64,000 nucleotides of DNA from Canna indica. Taxonomy: Eukaryota > Streptophyta > Magnoliopsida > Zingiberales > Cannaceae. Under the pieces are notes generated by a model, which saw only the letters and a program-made list of their open reading frames with translations, made no database searches and was not told where the DNA came from. The translations under genes were made by a program, and so were the position numbers. Shown here piece after piece: positions 11,286 to 23,013 of the stretch. The stretch covers positions 51,230,001 through 51,294,000 of the forward strand of contig CP136895.1 in the NCBI GenBank assembly GCA_034359265.1, given 5' to 3'. Every line of letters starts with the position of its first letter. Position 1 is the stretch's first letter.

Positions 11286-11778
11286 TACTCTAGTCCATAC
11301 TTTGATGATCATCAAGGAAAAAAAAATTAAAGTTGCAAATTGCAAATATACTTGCAACTTCTAATTGCGACCAAACAAATGCTTGGAATGGAAGTTGCAA
11401 ATATAGTTGCGGGCAACCAAACAACAGGCTGCAATTTCTATTCGTGTGCATTTGCTATTGCATGCAAATGATTTTTGTAGCATTTTCATTTACTAGGTTT
11501 TCTCAAACTTCATACACATGCCAGAAATGATCGTATCTTCATTATGTGTAAGTTTGATTAATTTATGAAAATACTTGAAAAGTTTCAAATATTTACAAAT
11601 ATACCACTAAAAATTCAATAAATTTTATAAAACGTAGAAAAATCCTTTTTTGATTGATTCTTAAAACTACATATTTCATTAAAAAATCTAGTTTATGTAG
11701 TAAAAAAAAAAATTTAAAAAATCACTAAGAATATGATTTCATATAAATTTTTCAATGAAGTATTGAAAACTTTAATTT
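11286..11778. other. Gene-free spacer
   Basis: Contains a short imperfect inverted pair around 'agttgcaaatatagttgcgggcaacc' (11333-11425) that could be a small MITE remnant. Otherwise it is AT-rich with no coding signal. Confidence 0.4.
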
Positions 11779-12137
11779 TAGGGATGACAATTAGAACCAA
11801 TTAACCGCAGTTAATTGATCATTAATTGAACCGCAAAATTCAATTTCGGGTAGTAATTTTGCAGCTCGATTTTGGTTTCGCTTAATGAATTCAAAAAATT
11901 ATTTTAATTCAATTCATTTTCGATTACTAGTTCGTGGATAACCAATAACGATGTGTGTGTTTTAGTTTTATTTTTTAGTAACAGTTATTCATTTAGCAAT
12001 CGATTAACCATTTAATATCAGCTAACCGCATCTATCAAAACTATTTAAGCTGGTTTGGTTAACGGTCGAATATAGTAGTTTCAATTTTGGATAGCAATAT
12101 TAAAAATTGACTAGTTTTGATTTCGGATAACAGTTTT
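11779..12137. mobile_element. Left part of a diverged hAT element
   Basis: Begins TAGGGATGACAATTAG, like the hAT ends at 7028, 2801 and 22389, followed by repeated AACCG/GGTTA-type subterminal motifs. No matching right terminus is found, so it is truncated before the Tat-type sequence at about 12138. Confidence 0.5.
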
Positions 12138-12532
12138 GTAATTGGATTTGGATTGGAATACTACTGTGTAATATCCAAGATATTAAATTTATTATTTTTC
12201 CTTTTATGTGTATTTGCCAGCTTAGCGGACTAGTTCATGGTCGAGTCGAGTCGACTCATGGTCCGGAGCGAGCTTGCGAGCTCGGGTAAGTAGAATATCA
12301 ATTTATGGATTTATGAATTTTTAGGCTTGGGTGGTTGAGAGTATTTAATTTGGTGTTGTGTGTGCATAATTGCTAATTATGTTCATATGAGTATTTAATT
12401 AATTGTTTGTGATTTATTAGAATGAGATTAATTAAATTATTTAAGTCTATTGGGTTAACAGGTTTTTGTTTTAGCTTAAGGTGGATGCGGGTTGTGAATT
12501 AATGGTTTAAGGGATTAGGGTTGAGGAGGGTG

Positions 12533-12539
12533 TATAAAA
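12533..12539 (+). promoter_or_regulatory. TATA box of the gypsy 5' LTR
   Basis: TATAAAA followed by a C-run. The corresponding place is TATAAAC in the 3' LTR (19039) and TATAAAA in the related LTR at 41564. Promoter role inferred from LTR position. Confidence 0.5.
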
Positions 12540-13579
12540 CCCCCCCTCATGGCTTGTGGCTCCTATTTTGGAGCCACCTAAAAAGTTGAGAAAGGAGCCG
12601 CCGCCCCTCTTTCTCCCTTGTTGAGTTGAGCCGCCCCCTTTGAGGCTGGATTTGAATATCGCCGCTTAGAAGTTCTTCTTTAAATCGTTTTCCTAATCAA
12701 GGTGAGTAGTTTTATCCCTCCTATTCGGGTTTTCTTCGAGTTTTCTTGAAGCTGCCTTGAGGATTCTTGATTTTGATAATGTTCTTTTGTGTTCTTGAGA
12801 TTTTTTCCGGGTTTCTATGCCATGCTTAGATCCTAAATTTTGATCTCATATCATGGAATTTATGTTTAAGGGAAGATCTGTGATTTTATAATTAAATATT
12901 GAGAATTTTGGGTGTAAACCTCATCTTGGAGTTCTAGGTGTTCTTGATGCTAAAAAATTAATTTAACTTCCTTGATTCTTGGTTTAGGGATTCTTGATAT
13001 ATATGTTAGTTTTTATTAAATAAAAATTATGAGATTATATGCATGATTGGTTTAATGATATGAATCTGTGATGTTAGAAATTTAGGAATTTAATTCTGTA
13101 AAATTCGGATTTTTATTTCATGTTGTGTTGAAAATTTCAGCTTTCTGAAATTTATGTGTTGTTTATTGAATCTGGACTGATTTTTTATTTCTCTGTTATT
13201 ATGTGATTTGATCTCTGATTATAGTTGTGTAACCTATCGTTTTGACCAGAAAACATAGTTTGGAAACATTGGACACACACTGGAGACTAGATTCGGGTCA
13301 GACACAGCACTTCTGGGCAGAACAGTAACCTAAAATAAAACTCTAAAACAAAACCCTAATTGAGATGACCTAGATTTTAATTCTATAATTAAAATGGGGT
13401 CTAAGGGTGAGCATAATCTATTATGAACCAACTTACAATGCATGCATGAAATAAAACCATACGGGTTCATGACGTTGCAGGTCTAAAGGGTAAAGGTCGG
13501 GTTTGAAGTGTTGAGACGCTTCATAGTGAGGACACCCTTAGGACGCCGTAGGAGAATCTTGACTTAGGTCTTGATGCGT

Positions 13580-13987
13580 CATATTCTTGGGAATGGCGGA
13601 GCGGCTCATTTAGCAGCCGGGTTATGGGCTACGCCCGTGTGGTTGGATGTCAATTCCCAATCTGCAGGATAAGTTTAGATGGCCTTTCCCGATTATCCTA
13701 ATATGTGTGATGTGTCATATCCTTGGGAATGGCGGAGCGACTCATTTAGGAGTTGGGTTACGGGCTACGCCCGTGTGGTTGGATGTCATTTCTCAACCTG
13801 CAGGATAAGTTCGGAGGGCCTTTTCTGATTATCTTGATATGTGTGATGCGCCATATCCTTGGGAATGGCGGAGCGGCTCATTTAGGAGCCAGGTTATGGG
13901 CTATGCCCGTGTGGTTGGATATCAATTCCCAACCTGTAGGATAAGTTCAGAGGGCATTTCCCGATTATCCTGATATGTGCACGGTTA
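13580..13987 (+). repeat. 136-bp tandem repeat x3 in the gypsy LTR
   Basis: Units starting CATATCCTTGGGAATGGCGG lie at 13580, 13716 and 13852, an exact 136-bp spacing. The same array is in the 3' LTR (about 20078-20485). The LTR fragments at 29960 and 35340 hold a single unit, so copy number varies between LTRs. Confidence 0.88.
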
Positions 13988-13995
13988 CCTTTAGT

Positions 13996-14345
13996 CATGG
14001 TAGGGATTCGACCCGATGCACCTCTTGATGGTGATATTGCCTTTGGGCATGGTAGGGATTCGACCTGATGCACCTCTTGATGGTGATGTTGCTTTTGGGC
14101 ATGGTAGGGCTTCGACCCGATGCACCTCTTTACGGTGATGTTGCCTCGAGGTATGGTAGGGATTCGACCCGATGCACCTCATTGATGGTGATGTTGCCTT
14201 TGGGCATGGTAGGGCTTCGACCCGATGCACCTCATTGGATGATGATGTTGCCTTTGGGCATGGTAGGTCTCGACCTGATGCACATTTTTAGGTGACGTTG
14301 CCTTCGGGCATGGTAGGGCTTCGGCCTGATGCATCTCTTTGAAGA
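13996..14345 (+). repeat. 52-bp tandem repeat x7 in the gypsy LTR
   Basis: Units with CATGGTAGGGNTTCGACCCGATGCACCTC start near 13996, 14048, 14100, 14152, 14205, 14259 and 14309. The open frames over it on both strands translate only the repeat. A parallel array is at about 20500-20850. Confidence 0.88.
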
Positions 14346-14924
14346 GTTAGATGACGTGGACATGGATGGTCTTCGGGCCCGGTAGCTAGTCACATTTTTG
14401 GTGATGTGGCCTTTTTAGAGATAGAATTTATTTATGTTATCTCTGTGTTTATTTGTGAGGGCGGATAAAGCCACTCGCTGAGTTCTTTGAACTCACTAGT
14501 TGTCGTTGTTTTGTTTTATTTTGCAGAGCCTGACCGGTAAGGTGGGCTGGATCACTTGGCGCGGCTGGAGGGCAGAGGAGCCACATGATCTCATAGCAGT
14601 CCTAGTTAGGGGTCGTAGTCGAGTCTGTAGTAGGTTGTCATGCACTTTTGTTTTGGTATTTGGAGTTGTAGTCCCGTGGGGATATTCTCGTTTTATTCAA
14701 TTATATTTATTAAAAGAACTGTTGCTCTTCGATTTATTTTCGCACTTGAGATATGTATTTAAAACCTTGTTGTTTTGAAATGAAAATCTGTTTTGGTTCT
14801 TTTATTATTAGAAGTTGTTATTTACTTGTTGTTTATGATGTTGGCATGGCATGGGTTAGGCTTCGGGGTATAGGCATGTATGCCCTGGCCGGTCACGTGA
14901 CCCTGAGTTGGGGCGTGACAAAGT

Positions 14925-14936
14925 TGGTATCAGAGC
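14925..14936 (+). other. Primer-binding site, tRNA-iMet type
   Basis: TGGTATCAGAGC lies four bases after the 5' LTR end. It is complementary to the 3' end of initiator methionine tRNA, the common primer of plant gypsy and copia elements. Confidence 0.9.
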
Positions 14937-15133
14937 ATGTGGTTCGGTCCGACTACGACATAGAGTTATCACCGTTTAGGGCATTGCTAGCGTGTCAGTA
15001 TACCGTAAAGGTATGCTATGAGATCAATGGGCTAAGTCTGCACCTCAGCGCGACTTGTGGTTTAGTTTGCAAAACATTGGGTGAATTTAATTACTTAATC
15101 TTGAATTATTTCTTTTCTGGTGTTTCCATATCG

Positions 15134-16239
15134 ACGGAGGCCTTGGATGCCGCAAGGAGCGGTTGTGATAGAAACTCCACTGAGCGGCCCGGGAGGAGGT
15201 GGGACCAGATCCCATGGTTGTGCAGCTGCAAGCCCGAGTGGCTGAGCTGACTGAGGCACTCCACAGAGAGGAGGAACTGGGATAGTCCCAGGTAGCACAG
15301 CTTGAGGCTGTGAATAGCCCTGTGCTAGAGAGTGCACCATTTTAAGGGGGGCTACCTTTATATGGGTGCCTAGATTAGAGATCCTTGCAATGATTATCTT
15401 GGATGATTCATTGGGTCTCGTCATAGAGTTAAATATTTATGGTGCAATATGGTTAGGGTGGCCCTAGGGATCCTAGGGGGGTGTTTGATAGAGTTCTGCA
15501 GAAGGGATCTACAGGGGTTGGCTGAGAGTAAATTTCCCCTATAGATGAAATTTTGGATTGATTGGAGGATCTTTCTCTTAGATTTCAAGAAATATAAATT
15601 ATGGGTGTAGAGCGACCTTATGCTTAAGGGCCATGGTTATGTGCGACAAAAGAGCGATTTCGTTCTGAGGCATGTTTTGGGTGCGGACAGGTTGGGCACT
15701 TCGGGAGGGATTGTCTTGGAAGAGGTAGCTAGTAGCCTGATCAGACCAGAGGAAAGACACCGATGTCAGTGGGTTCCGTAGCTCAGAGGGGTCAGACTCA
15801 AGGAGGAGGCCAGCGAGCTGGTGGTTCAGAGAGGCCCGTTGCACGAGTGTTCGCTAAGAACCGAGAGGGCGCTGAGGCGTCTAGGGCAGTAGTATTAGGT
15901 AACCTCGTTGTAGGTTCAGCTATTGCATATGTCTTGTTCGGTCCAGGTGCTATGCACTCTTTTGTGTCTGCCTTGGTTCCAGCTAAGTTGTCAGGGATAT
16001 CTTCTGTGCTTGAATTGCCCCTTGTGGTGTCTACCCCTACGGGCGTTTTTGTGATGGCAGAGATAGCCTTTCGAGGCTGCAAGATTGTCATTTATGGGCA
16101 TGTGCTGATGGCCGATTTGACACTCCTACCGATGTTGGAGCTTAATGTGATATTGGGCATGGACTGGTTGGCGAACCATTTCGCCTTAGTTGATTGCAGG
16201 GCTAAGACTGTGACCTTCAGTAAGCCCGGGATGCCCTAG
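15134..16239 (+). pseudogene. Gag-protease remnant of the Tekay-type element
   Basis: The expected gag start is ACG (15134-15136) where the related element at 44291 has ATG in the same context (EALDAARSG versus EAFNAAWSG). Gag is short and broken: most of capsid is missing between about 15260 and 15600, and the segment with CFGCGQVGH-like zinc-knuckle remains (about 15665-15715) is out of frame. From 15850 a retropepsin-like domain is open, with ARVFAKNREG, then AYVLFGPGAMHSFVS, then LNVILGMDWLANHFALVDC. The active-site Asp-Ser/Thr-Gly of the family is replaced by Gly-Pro-Gly, so the catalytic aspartate is gone. Confidence 0.8.
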
Positions 16240-16488
16240 TTTACCTTCTAAGGTGAGGGAAGGGGTGAGTCGTTGATGGCGATATCAGCTCTTAAGGCCT
16301 GGAAGTTATTGTTCGGCATGTATCAGTCATTTTTTTGGCCTTTGTGTCGGTGGCAGAGGAAGGTGGAGATGCGGCCAGAGACATCGGGAGGACGCCTGTA
16401 GTATGCAGGTTCTCTGATGTATTTCCGGAGGAGTTGCCAGGGTTACCTCTAGAGAGAGATTGAATTCTGTATCAATTTATAGCCGGGG

Positions 16489-17580
16489 GTGAAGCAGAAC
16501 TCCATTCCTCCATATCGAATGGCACCAGCTGAGTTGAGGGAGTTGAAGTCCCAATTGCAGGAGCTACTTGATCTGGGTTTCATTCGCCTCAGTGTTTCAT
16601 CTTGGGGTGCTCTAGTGCTCTTTGTAAAGAAGAAGGATGGGTCCATGCGAATATGCATTGATTACCGACAACTTAACAAGGTAACAGTGAAGAATTAGTA
16701 CCCGTTGCCCAGGATTGATGATTTGTTTGATCAACTTCAGGGAGTGTAGTGGTTTTCTAAGATTACCTTCGGTCAGGGTATCATCAGTTGAGGATTTGGG
16801 ATAGTGACGTCCCTAAGACTGCTTTCAGGTCATGGTATGAGCATTTTGAGTTTCTGGTGATGTCATTTGGGCTAACTAATGCACCTATAGCATTTATGGA
16901 CCTGATGAAACGAGTGTTCAAGGAATACCTAGATAAGTTTGTGATTGTGTTCATTGATGACATTTTGATTTATTCCAGGAGTAGGGAGGAGCATACTGAG
17001 CACTTGAGGGTAGTTCTAGAAACTCTCAAGGAGCACAGGTTGTATGCCAAATTCTCCAAGTGCGAGTTCTGGCTGGAGAGCGTAGGGTTTCTTGGTCATG
17101 TGGTGTCCAAGGAAGGAATAAAGGTGAACCCTGCAAAGATAGTGGCAGTTCAGAACTATAAGAGGCCGACTAATGTCTCAGAGATTCGCAATTTTCTGGG
17201 GTTGGCAGGTTACTACAGAAATTTATGGAGAATTTCTCCAGGATTGCAGCGCTATTGACCCGCCTGATCCAGAAGAAGGTCAAGTTCGAATGTGAAAGTA
17301 GGTGCGAGGTGAGATTTCTGAAGTGCAAAGACCGCTTGACGTCGACGCCAGTTCTAGCAGTACCCTTGGGTTCAGGAGGTTTTGTTGTTTATTGTGATGC
17401 CTCCCGAGTCGGCTTGGGTTGTGTGCTAATGCAGAATGGCAGAGAAGATGGCTTGAGTTGTTGAAGGACTATGACTGCTTGATTATGTACCATCCAGGAA
17501 AGGCTAATGTGGTAGCTGATGCTCTAAGCAGGAAGTCTATTGGCAGTCCGACGCATTTGGCAGTCAGGAGGAGGCCGTTG
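16489..17580 (+). pseudogene. Reverse transcriptase-RNase H remnant
   Basis: RT begins [18 protein letters not shown] and [13 protein letters not shown] stop follows at 16696, then frame changes around 16750-16790. The catalytic FIDDILIYS box is intact (about 16950-16976). [10 protein letters not shown] is followed by a frame change near 17215. RNase H starts with [20 protein letters not shown] and then jumps directly to [12 protein letters not shown]. The minus-strand relative at 31743-32441 keeps about 70 residues here, so this copy has lost the centre of RNase H. Confidence 0.88.
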
Positions 17581-18655
17581 GCTCAGGATTTGGCCCTTTG
17601 TTTGGATGGCGGAACAGTCTTGTCAGTATCAAATTCTGGTACGCTGGTGGCTCACTTGAGAGTGCAGTCCATATTGGTTGACATGCTGCGGGCAGCGCGG
17701 GAGGAGGATGCCTTTTGTGCACTCACTAAGGATCTGGCCAGGAGAGGAGATGTAGATAATGGGTTCAATGTGGACTCGGAGGGCGTCCTGAGATTTAAGA
17801 ACCAGGTTGTGGTACCAGATATGACTGAGGTTCGTAGATAGGTGCTGGAGATGGCTCATCGATCCACCTACACTATGCATCTGGGAGCCATGAAGATGTA
17901 CCGAGATCTCAGATAGAATTATTGGTGGAAAAGCATGAGAAGGGAAGTGGCCGAGTGGTGTCTAAGTGTCTGGTGTGTCAGCAACATTGGGATGGCCCCC
18001 TTTGAGGCATTGTATGGGCGGAGATACGGGTCACCTGTAGACTGGTTTGAGGCAGGAGATTCCCTTATGATGTGACCTAATTTGGTAGAAGAGGCTGTGG
18101 GAAAAGTAAAGCAGATCAGAGTAAGGCTGTTGGCAGCTCAGAGTCGTCAGGAAATGTATGTTGATGGAAAGGCCAGGGAGGTAGAATTTGCTAAGTGGGA
18201 CATGATGTTCCTCAAGGTGAACCCTATGAAAGGGGTAGTGAGGTTGGTAAGAAAGGAAAGCTAAGCCCAAGGTTCATTAGGTCGTTTCTTATTCTCAGGC
18301 ACAAGGGAGCCGTCGCCTATGAGTTGGCCCTACCTCCTAGTATGGACCAAGTACATCCAGTATTCCATGTGTCTATGCTGAAGAGGTATATTCGGGATAA
18401 GTCCCATGTGATTGAGCCTACCATAGTAGAGGTGGATTCAGCAGCCTCCTATGAGGAGCGACCAGTTAAGGTGCTAGACCGACAAATCCAGAAATTGTGG
18501 TCCAAGGCGATTCCCTTGGTTAAAGTCATATGGGAGCACCATTCTGGTCAGGAGGCCACCTGGGAGGTGAAGCAGGATATGAGGGAGCGTTATTCTACAT
18601 TATTTGTTGATGTAGTGAGTTCTTATTCTTTTCTGAAATTCGAGAATGAATTTTC
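17581..18655 (+). pseudogene. Integrase and C-terminal chromodomain-like remnant
   Basis: The zinc-binding part is recognisable (MHLGAMKMYRDL, stop, NYWWK) but breaks at about 17965 and jumps to MAPFEALYGRRYG. Nearly all of the DDE catalytic core is therefore deleted. The C-terminal part (18195-18655) keeps HPVFHVSMLKRYI and the tail VKVIWEHHSGQEATWEVKQD, matching the C-terminal module of Tekay/Del-type chromoviruses. Several stops separate the parts. Confidence 0.82.
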
Positions 18656-18658
18656 TTT

Positions 18659-18671
18659 AAGGAGGGAGGAT
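18659..18671 (+). other. Polypurine tract
   Basis: AAGGAGGGAGGAT directly before the 3' LTR, the expected plus-strand primer site. Confidence 0.85.
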
Positions 18672-21424
18672 TGTAATATCCTAGATATTTAAATTTATTA
18701 TTTTTCCTTTTATGTGTATTTGCCAGCTTAGCGGACTAGTTCATGGTCGAGTCGAGTCGACTCATGGTCCAGAGCGAGCTTGCGAGCTCAGGTAAGTAGA
18801 ATATAAATTTATGAATTTATGAATTTTTAGGCTTGGGTGGTTGACAATATTTAATTTGGTGTTATGTGTGCATAATTGCTAATTATGTTCATATGAGTAT
18901 TTAATTAATTGTTTGTGATTTATTAGAAAAAGATTAATTAAATTATTTAAGTCTATTGGGTTAGCGGCTTTTGGTTTTGGCTTAAGGTGGATGCGGGTTG
19001 TGAATTAATTATTTAAGGGGTTAGGGTTGAGGAGGGTGTATAAACCCCCCCCTCATAGCTTGTGGCTCCTATTTTGGAGCCATCTAAAAAGTTGAGAAAG
19101 GAGCCGCCGCCCCTCTTTCTCCTTGTTGAGTCGAGTCGCCCCCTTTGAGGCCGGATTTGGATATCGCCGCTTGGAAGTTCTTCTTTAAATCGTTTTTCTA
19201 ATCAAGGTGAGTGGTTTTATCCCTCCTATTTGGGTTTTCTTCGAGTTTTCTTGAAGCCGCCTTGAGGATTCTTGATTTTGATAATGTCCTTCTGTGTTCT
19301 TGAGATTTTTTCTGGGTTTCTATGCCATGCTTAGATCCTAAATTTTGATCTCATATTATGGAATTTATGTTTAAGGGAAGATCTGTGATTTTATAATTAA
19401 ATATTGAGAATTTTGGGTGTAAACCTCATCTTGGAGTTCTAGGTGTTCTTGATGCTAAAAAATTAATTTAACTTCCTTGATTCTTGGTTAGGGATTCTTG
19501 ATATATATGTTAGTTTTTATTAAATAAAAATTATGAGATTATATGCATGATTGGTTTGATGATATGAATCTGTGATTTTAGAAAGTTAGGAATTTAATTC
19601 TGTAAAATTCGGATTTTTATTTCATGTTATGCTGCAAATTTAGCTTTCTGAAATTTATGTGTTGTTTATTGAATCTGGGCTGATTTTTTATTTCTCTGTT
19701 ATTATGTGATTTGATCTCTGATTATAGTTGTGTAACCTATCATTTTGACCAAAAAATATAGTTTGAAAACATATGATACACATTGGAGACTAGATTCGAG
19801 TTAGACACAGCACTTCTGGGCAGAACAGTAACCTAAAATAAAACTCTAAAACAAAACCCTAATTGAGATGATCTAGATTTTAATTTTATAATTAAAATGG
19901 GGTCTATGGGTGAGCATAATCTGTTACGAACCAACTTACAATGTATGCATGAAATAAAACCACACGGGTTCATGACATTGCAGGTCTAAGGGGTAAAGGT
20001 CGGGTTTGAAGTGTTGAGACGCTTCATAGTGAGGACACCCTTAGGACACCGTAGGAGAATCTTGACTTAGGTCTTGATGCGTCATATCCTTGGGAATGGC
20101 GGAGCGGCTCATTTAGGAGCTAGGTTACGGGCTACGCCCGTGTGGTTGGATGTCAATTCCCAACCTACAGGATAAGTTCGGAGGGCCTTTCCTGATTATC
20201 CTGATATGTGTGATGTGACATATCCTTGGGAATGGCGGAGCGGCTCATTTAGGAGCCGGGTTACGAGCTACGCCCGTTTGGTTGGATGTCATTTCTCAAC
20301 CTGCAGGATAAGTTTGGAGGGCCTTTTTCGATTATCTTGATATGTGTGATTCGCCATATCCTTGGGAATGGCGGAGTGGCTCATTTAGGAGCCGGGTTAT
20401 GGGCTACGCCCGTGTGGTTGGATATCAATTCCCAACCTGCAGGATAAGTTCGGAGGGCCTTTTCTGATTATCCTGATATGTGCGCGGTTACCTTTAGTCA
20501 TGGTAGGGATTCGACCCGATGCACCTCTTGATGGTGATATTGCCTTTGGGCATGGTAGGGATTTGACCCGATGCACCTCTTGATGGTGATGTTGCCTTTG
20601 GGCATGGTAGGGCTTCGACCCGATGCACCTCTTGACGGTGATGTTGCCTCGAGGTTTGGTAGGGATTCGACTCGATGCACCTCATTGATGGTGATGTTGC
20701 CTTTGGCCATGGTAGGGCTTCGACCCGATGCACCTCATTGGATGGCGATGTTGCCTTTGGGCATGGTAGGGCTCGACCTAATGCACATTTTTAGATGACG
20801 TTGCCTTCGGGCATAGTAGGGCTTCGGCCTGATGCACCTCTTTGAAGAGTTAGATGCCGTGGGCATGGATGGCTTTCGGGCCTGGTAGCTAGTCATATTT
20901 TTGGTGATGTGGCCTTTTTAGAGAGAGAATTTATTTATGTTATCTCTGTATTTATTTGTGAGGGCGGATAAATCCACTCGCCGAGTTCTTTGAACGCACC
21001 CGTTGTCGTTATTTTGTTTTGTTTTGCAGAGCCTGACCGGTGAGGTGGGCTGGAGCACTTAGCACAGCTGGAGGGTAGATGAGCCACATGATCTCTTAGC
21101 AGTCCTAGTTAGGGGTCATAGTCGAGTCTGTAGTAGGTTGTCATGCACTTTTATTTTGGTATTTGGAGTTGTAGTCCCTTGGGCACATTCTCGTTTTATT
21201 CAGTTTTATTTATTAAAAGAACTGTTGCTCTTTGATTTATTTCCGCACTTAAGATATGTATTTAAAACCTTGTTGTTTTGAAATGAAAATCTGTTTTGGT
21301 TCTTTTATTATTAAAAGCTATTATTTACTTGTTGTTTATGATGTTGGCATGTGCATGGGTTAGGCTTCGGGGTATAGGCACGTATACCCTGGCCGATCAC
21401 GTGACCCTGAGTTGGGGCGTGACA
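18672..21424 (+). repeat. 3' LTR of the Tekay-type element
   Basis: 2,753 bp and colinear with the 5' LTR, including the 136-bp and 52-bp arrays and the terminal CACGTG palindrome. It ends GGGGCGTGACA followed by TACTA. Confidence 0.93.
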
Positions 21425-21741
21425 TACTATTGGGCCCGGTCGGATTAGACCCAACAACGCCCTACACTCCTGAACCTGACACGAGCCAGACCGAATGGCT
21501 CCACCCGGTTATACAAGGACACCCACGTGCTTCCTTATCACGAGGGATATGCCATTACAAGCCTGCTATCTCCGGGATCAACCTCGATCCATTCTGAGCA
21601 ATATCCTCACGAGATTGCTGAGCAGCAACATCACCTCCACCTGCAATAAATACAGACACAACACGCCTCAAGTAACCTAAGTTCCAATTTTATTACCTCC
21701 ATCTTGGAGACCTACTACTCTGATCCTTAGGCAAGAACATT

Positions 21742-21759
21742 TGGCGCCCACCATGGGGC
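21742..21759 (+). other. Primer-binding site of the Tat-type element
   Basis: TGGCGCCCACCATGGGGC lies a few bases after the LTR-like end 'ccttaggca'. This TGGCGCCCACC...GGGGC form is characteristic of Tat-lineage plant elements. It is not the iMet type used by the other elements here. Confidence 0.7.
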
Positions 21760-22388
21760 TGAGTAAAGCTTACATCCCCCGTAATGGTTGGAACCCGAGC
21801 TAGGTGACCGTCGCCACACGCCAACGGATGCCCCAGCGACGGTGACGATGATCATCCGCAACCTAGTGATGTTGAAGCAATGAGGAGCGATGCTCCGACA
21901 CCAATCGAACTCCCCCAGAAGAATCCCAGTGTTAAATAAATTACTTGGAGGCGGAGAACCAACGGTTAGAAGCCTAGGTCGAGATGCTAATGCTGTCCCT
22001 GGAACAACCCCTGACCGATCACGAGCATCGCTGCTCAGAACATGAAGAAAGTAACTTCTCAGAAAGGCGGACACCGGTTTCCATCCTCTGAGATAAGATC
22101 TCCAGCATACCCCGTCAAGGTAGAGAAAAAGATTCCAAGGCCATGGAGGTCACGGCTGCCCTCCCTATCGACTCGGGACCCTTCGCCGAGCACATCATGG
22201 CAATGAGCCTTCCACCCAAGGGCAGGTTGTCGACTACTCTAACGCCCTACGACGGTATGGGCGACCCTACCATACACCTGACGACATTTAGGACCATGAT
22301 GCTCTTCAACGGAGCAACCGACCCTGCCATCTGCAAATCTTTCCCAACTTTCATGGAGAAAATGGCTCTACTGTGATTCGCTTCCCTC

Positions 22389-22982
22389 TAGGGGTTAGCA
22401 TGGACCGGTTAATCGGTCCATTAACTTCGGTTTTTTTCAAAATCATTAACCGTAAACCGGCCCATTAACTTTGGTTAACCATCACTTCGGTTTTGGTTTT
22501 TCGGTTCGGTTAACCGGTAATTTTTAGTTAACCAATAAAATTTTTTAACATACAAACATAATAACATTATATGGAGAAAAATTCAAACAAATATCGAATC
22601 CCCATTGGGAAAAAAAAAATGAAACCACATGAGCCAAGATAATGTGATGCAAAAATTAATAATTTATTTTTTTTTAACTTTTTTATTTTTTTTTATTTTT
22701 TTATGTTTTTATTTTTATAATTGTTTATACCTTATAAATCATTTGGTTATTTTTTTAATTTTTATAATTTATAAATCATTAATTAATATATATATATACA
22801 ATATTATTAAAAATTAATAAATTATATTGAATTGATCGGTTAACCGAAACCGGTGGACTTTTTATATTATGGACCGAACCCGAAATCAATTTTTTCAAAA
22901 ACATAAACCGAAACAAAAAAAATAGGTTCGGTTTTAGACCGGATTTTTGGTTAACCGAAAAACTTTTTTTTTCTCACCCCTA
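22389..22982. mobile_element. 594-bp hAT-type MITE with near-perfect TSD
   Basis: Ends TAGGGGTTAGCA and CTCACCCCTA, with AACCGGT/ACCGGTTAA subterminal repeats at both sides. The 8-bp flanks are CTTCCCTC (22381-22388) and CTTCTCTC (22983-22990), one mismatch. The interior is AT-rich, without a transposase. It sits inside the gag codons of the Tat element. Confidence 0.85.
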
Positions 22983-23013
22983 CTTCTCTCCCACCGAGAT
23001 TTATACACGTTTT

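Larger units (their letters stand above)
12167..14920 (+). repeat. 5' LTR of the Tekay-type element
   Basis: 2,754 bp, TGTAATATCC to GGGGCGTGACA. It differs from the 3' LTR at about six of the first 140 aligned bases, so the insertion is not recent. It contains a TATA box, two minisatellites and a terminal GGTCACGTGACC palindrome. Confidence 0.93.
12167..21424 (+). mobile_element. Ty3-gypsy Tekay/Del-type retrotransposon, structurally complete but dead
   Basis: Order: LTR, primer-binding site, degenerate gag-pol, polypurine tract, LTR. The LTRs (2,754 and 2,753 bp) share TGTAATATCC starts and GGGGCGTGACA ends. The 5-bp flanks are TACTG and TACTA, four of five matching. Flanking sequence rejoins across the element: 'ggattggaatactac' + 'tattgggcccggtcgg' resembles the reverse complement of about 41138-41175, which supports insertion into that repeat. 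Two large deletions (RNase H and integrase core), stops and a lost protease aspartate mean it cannot move by itself. The C-terminal protein and long LTRs point to the Tekay/Del chromovirus lineage. Confidence 0.93.

Noticed and set aside
13991..14295. Paired open frames on both strands with repeating peptides
   Set aside because: They translate the 52-bp LTR minisatellite.
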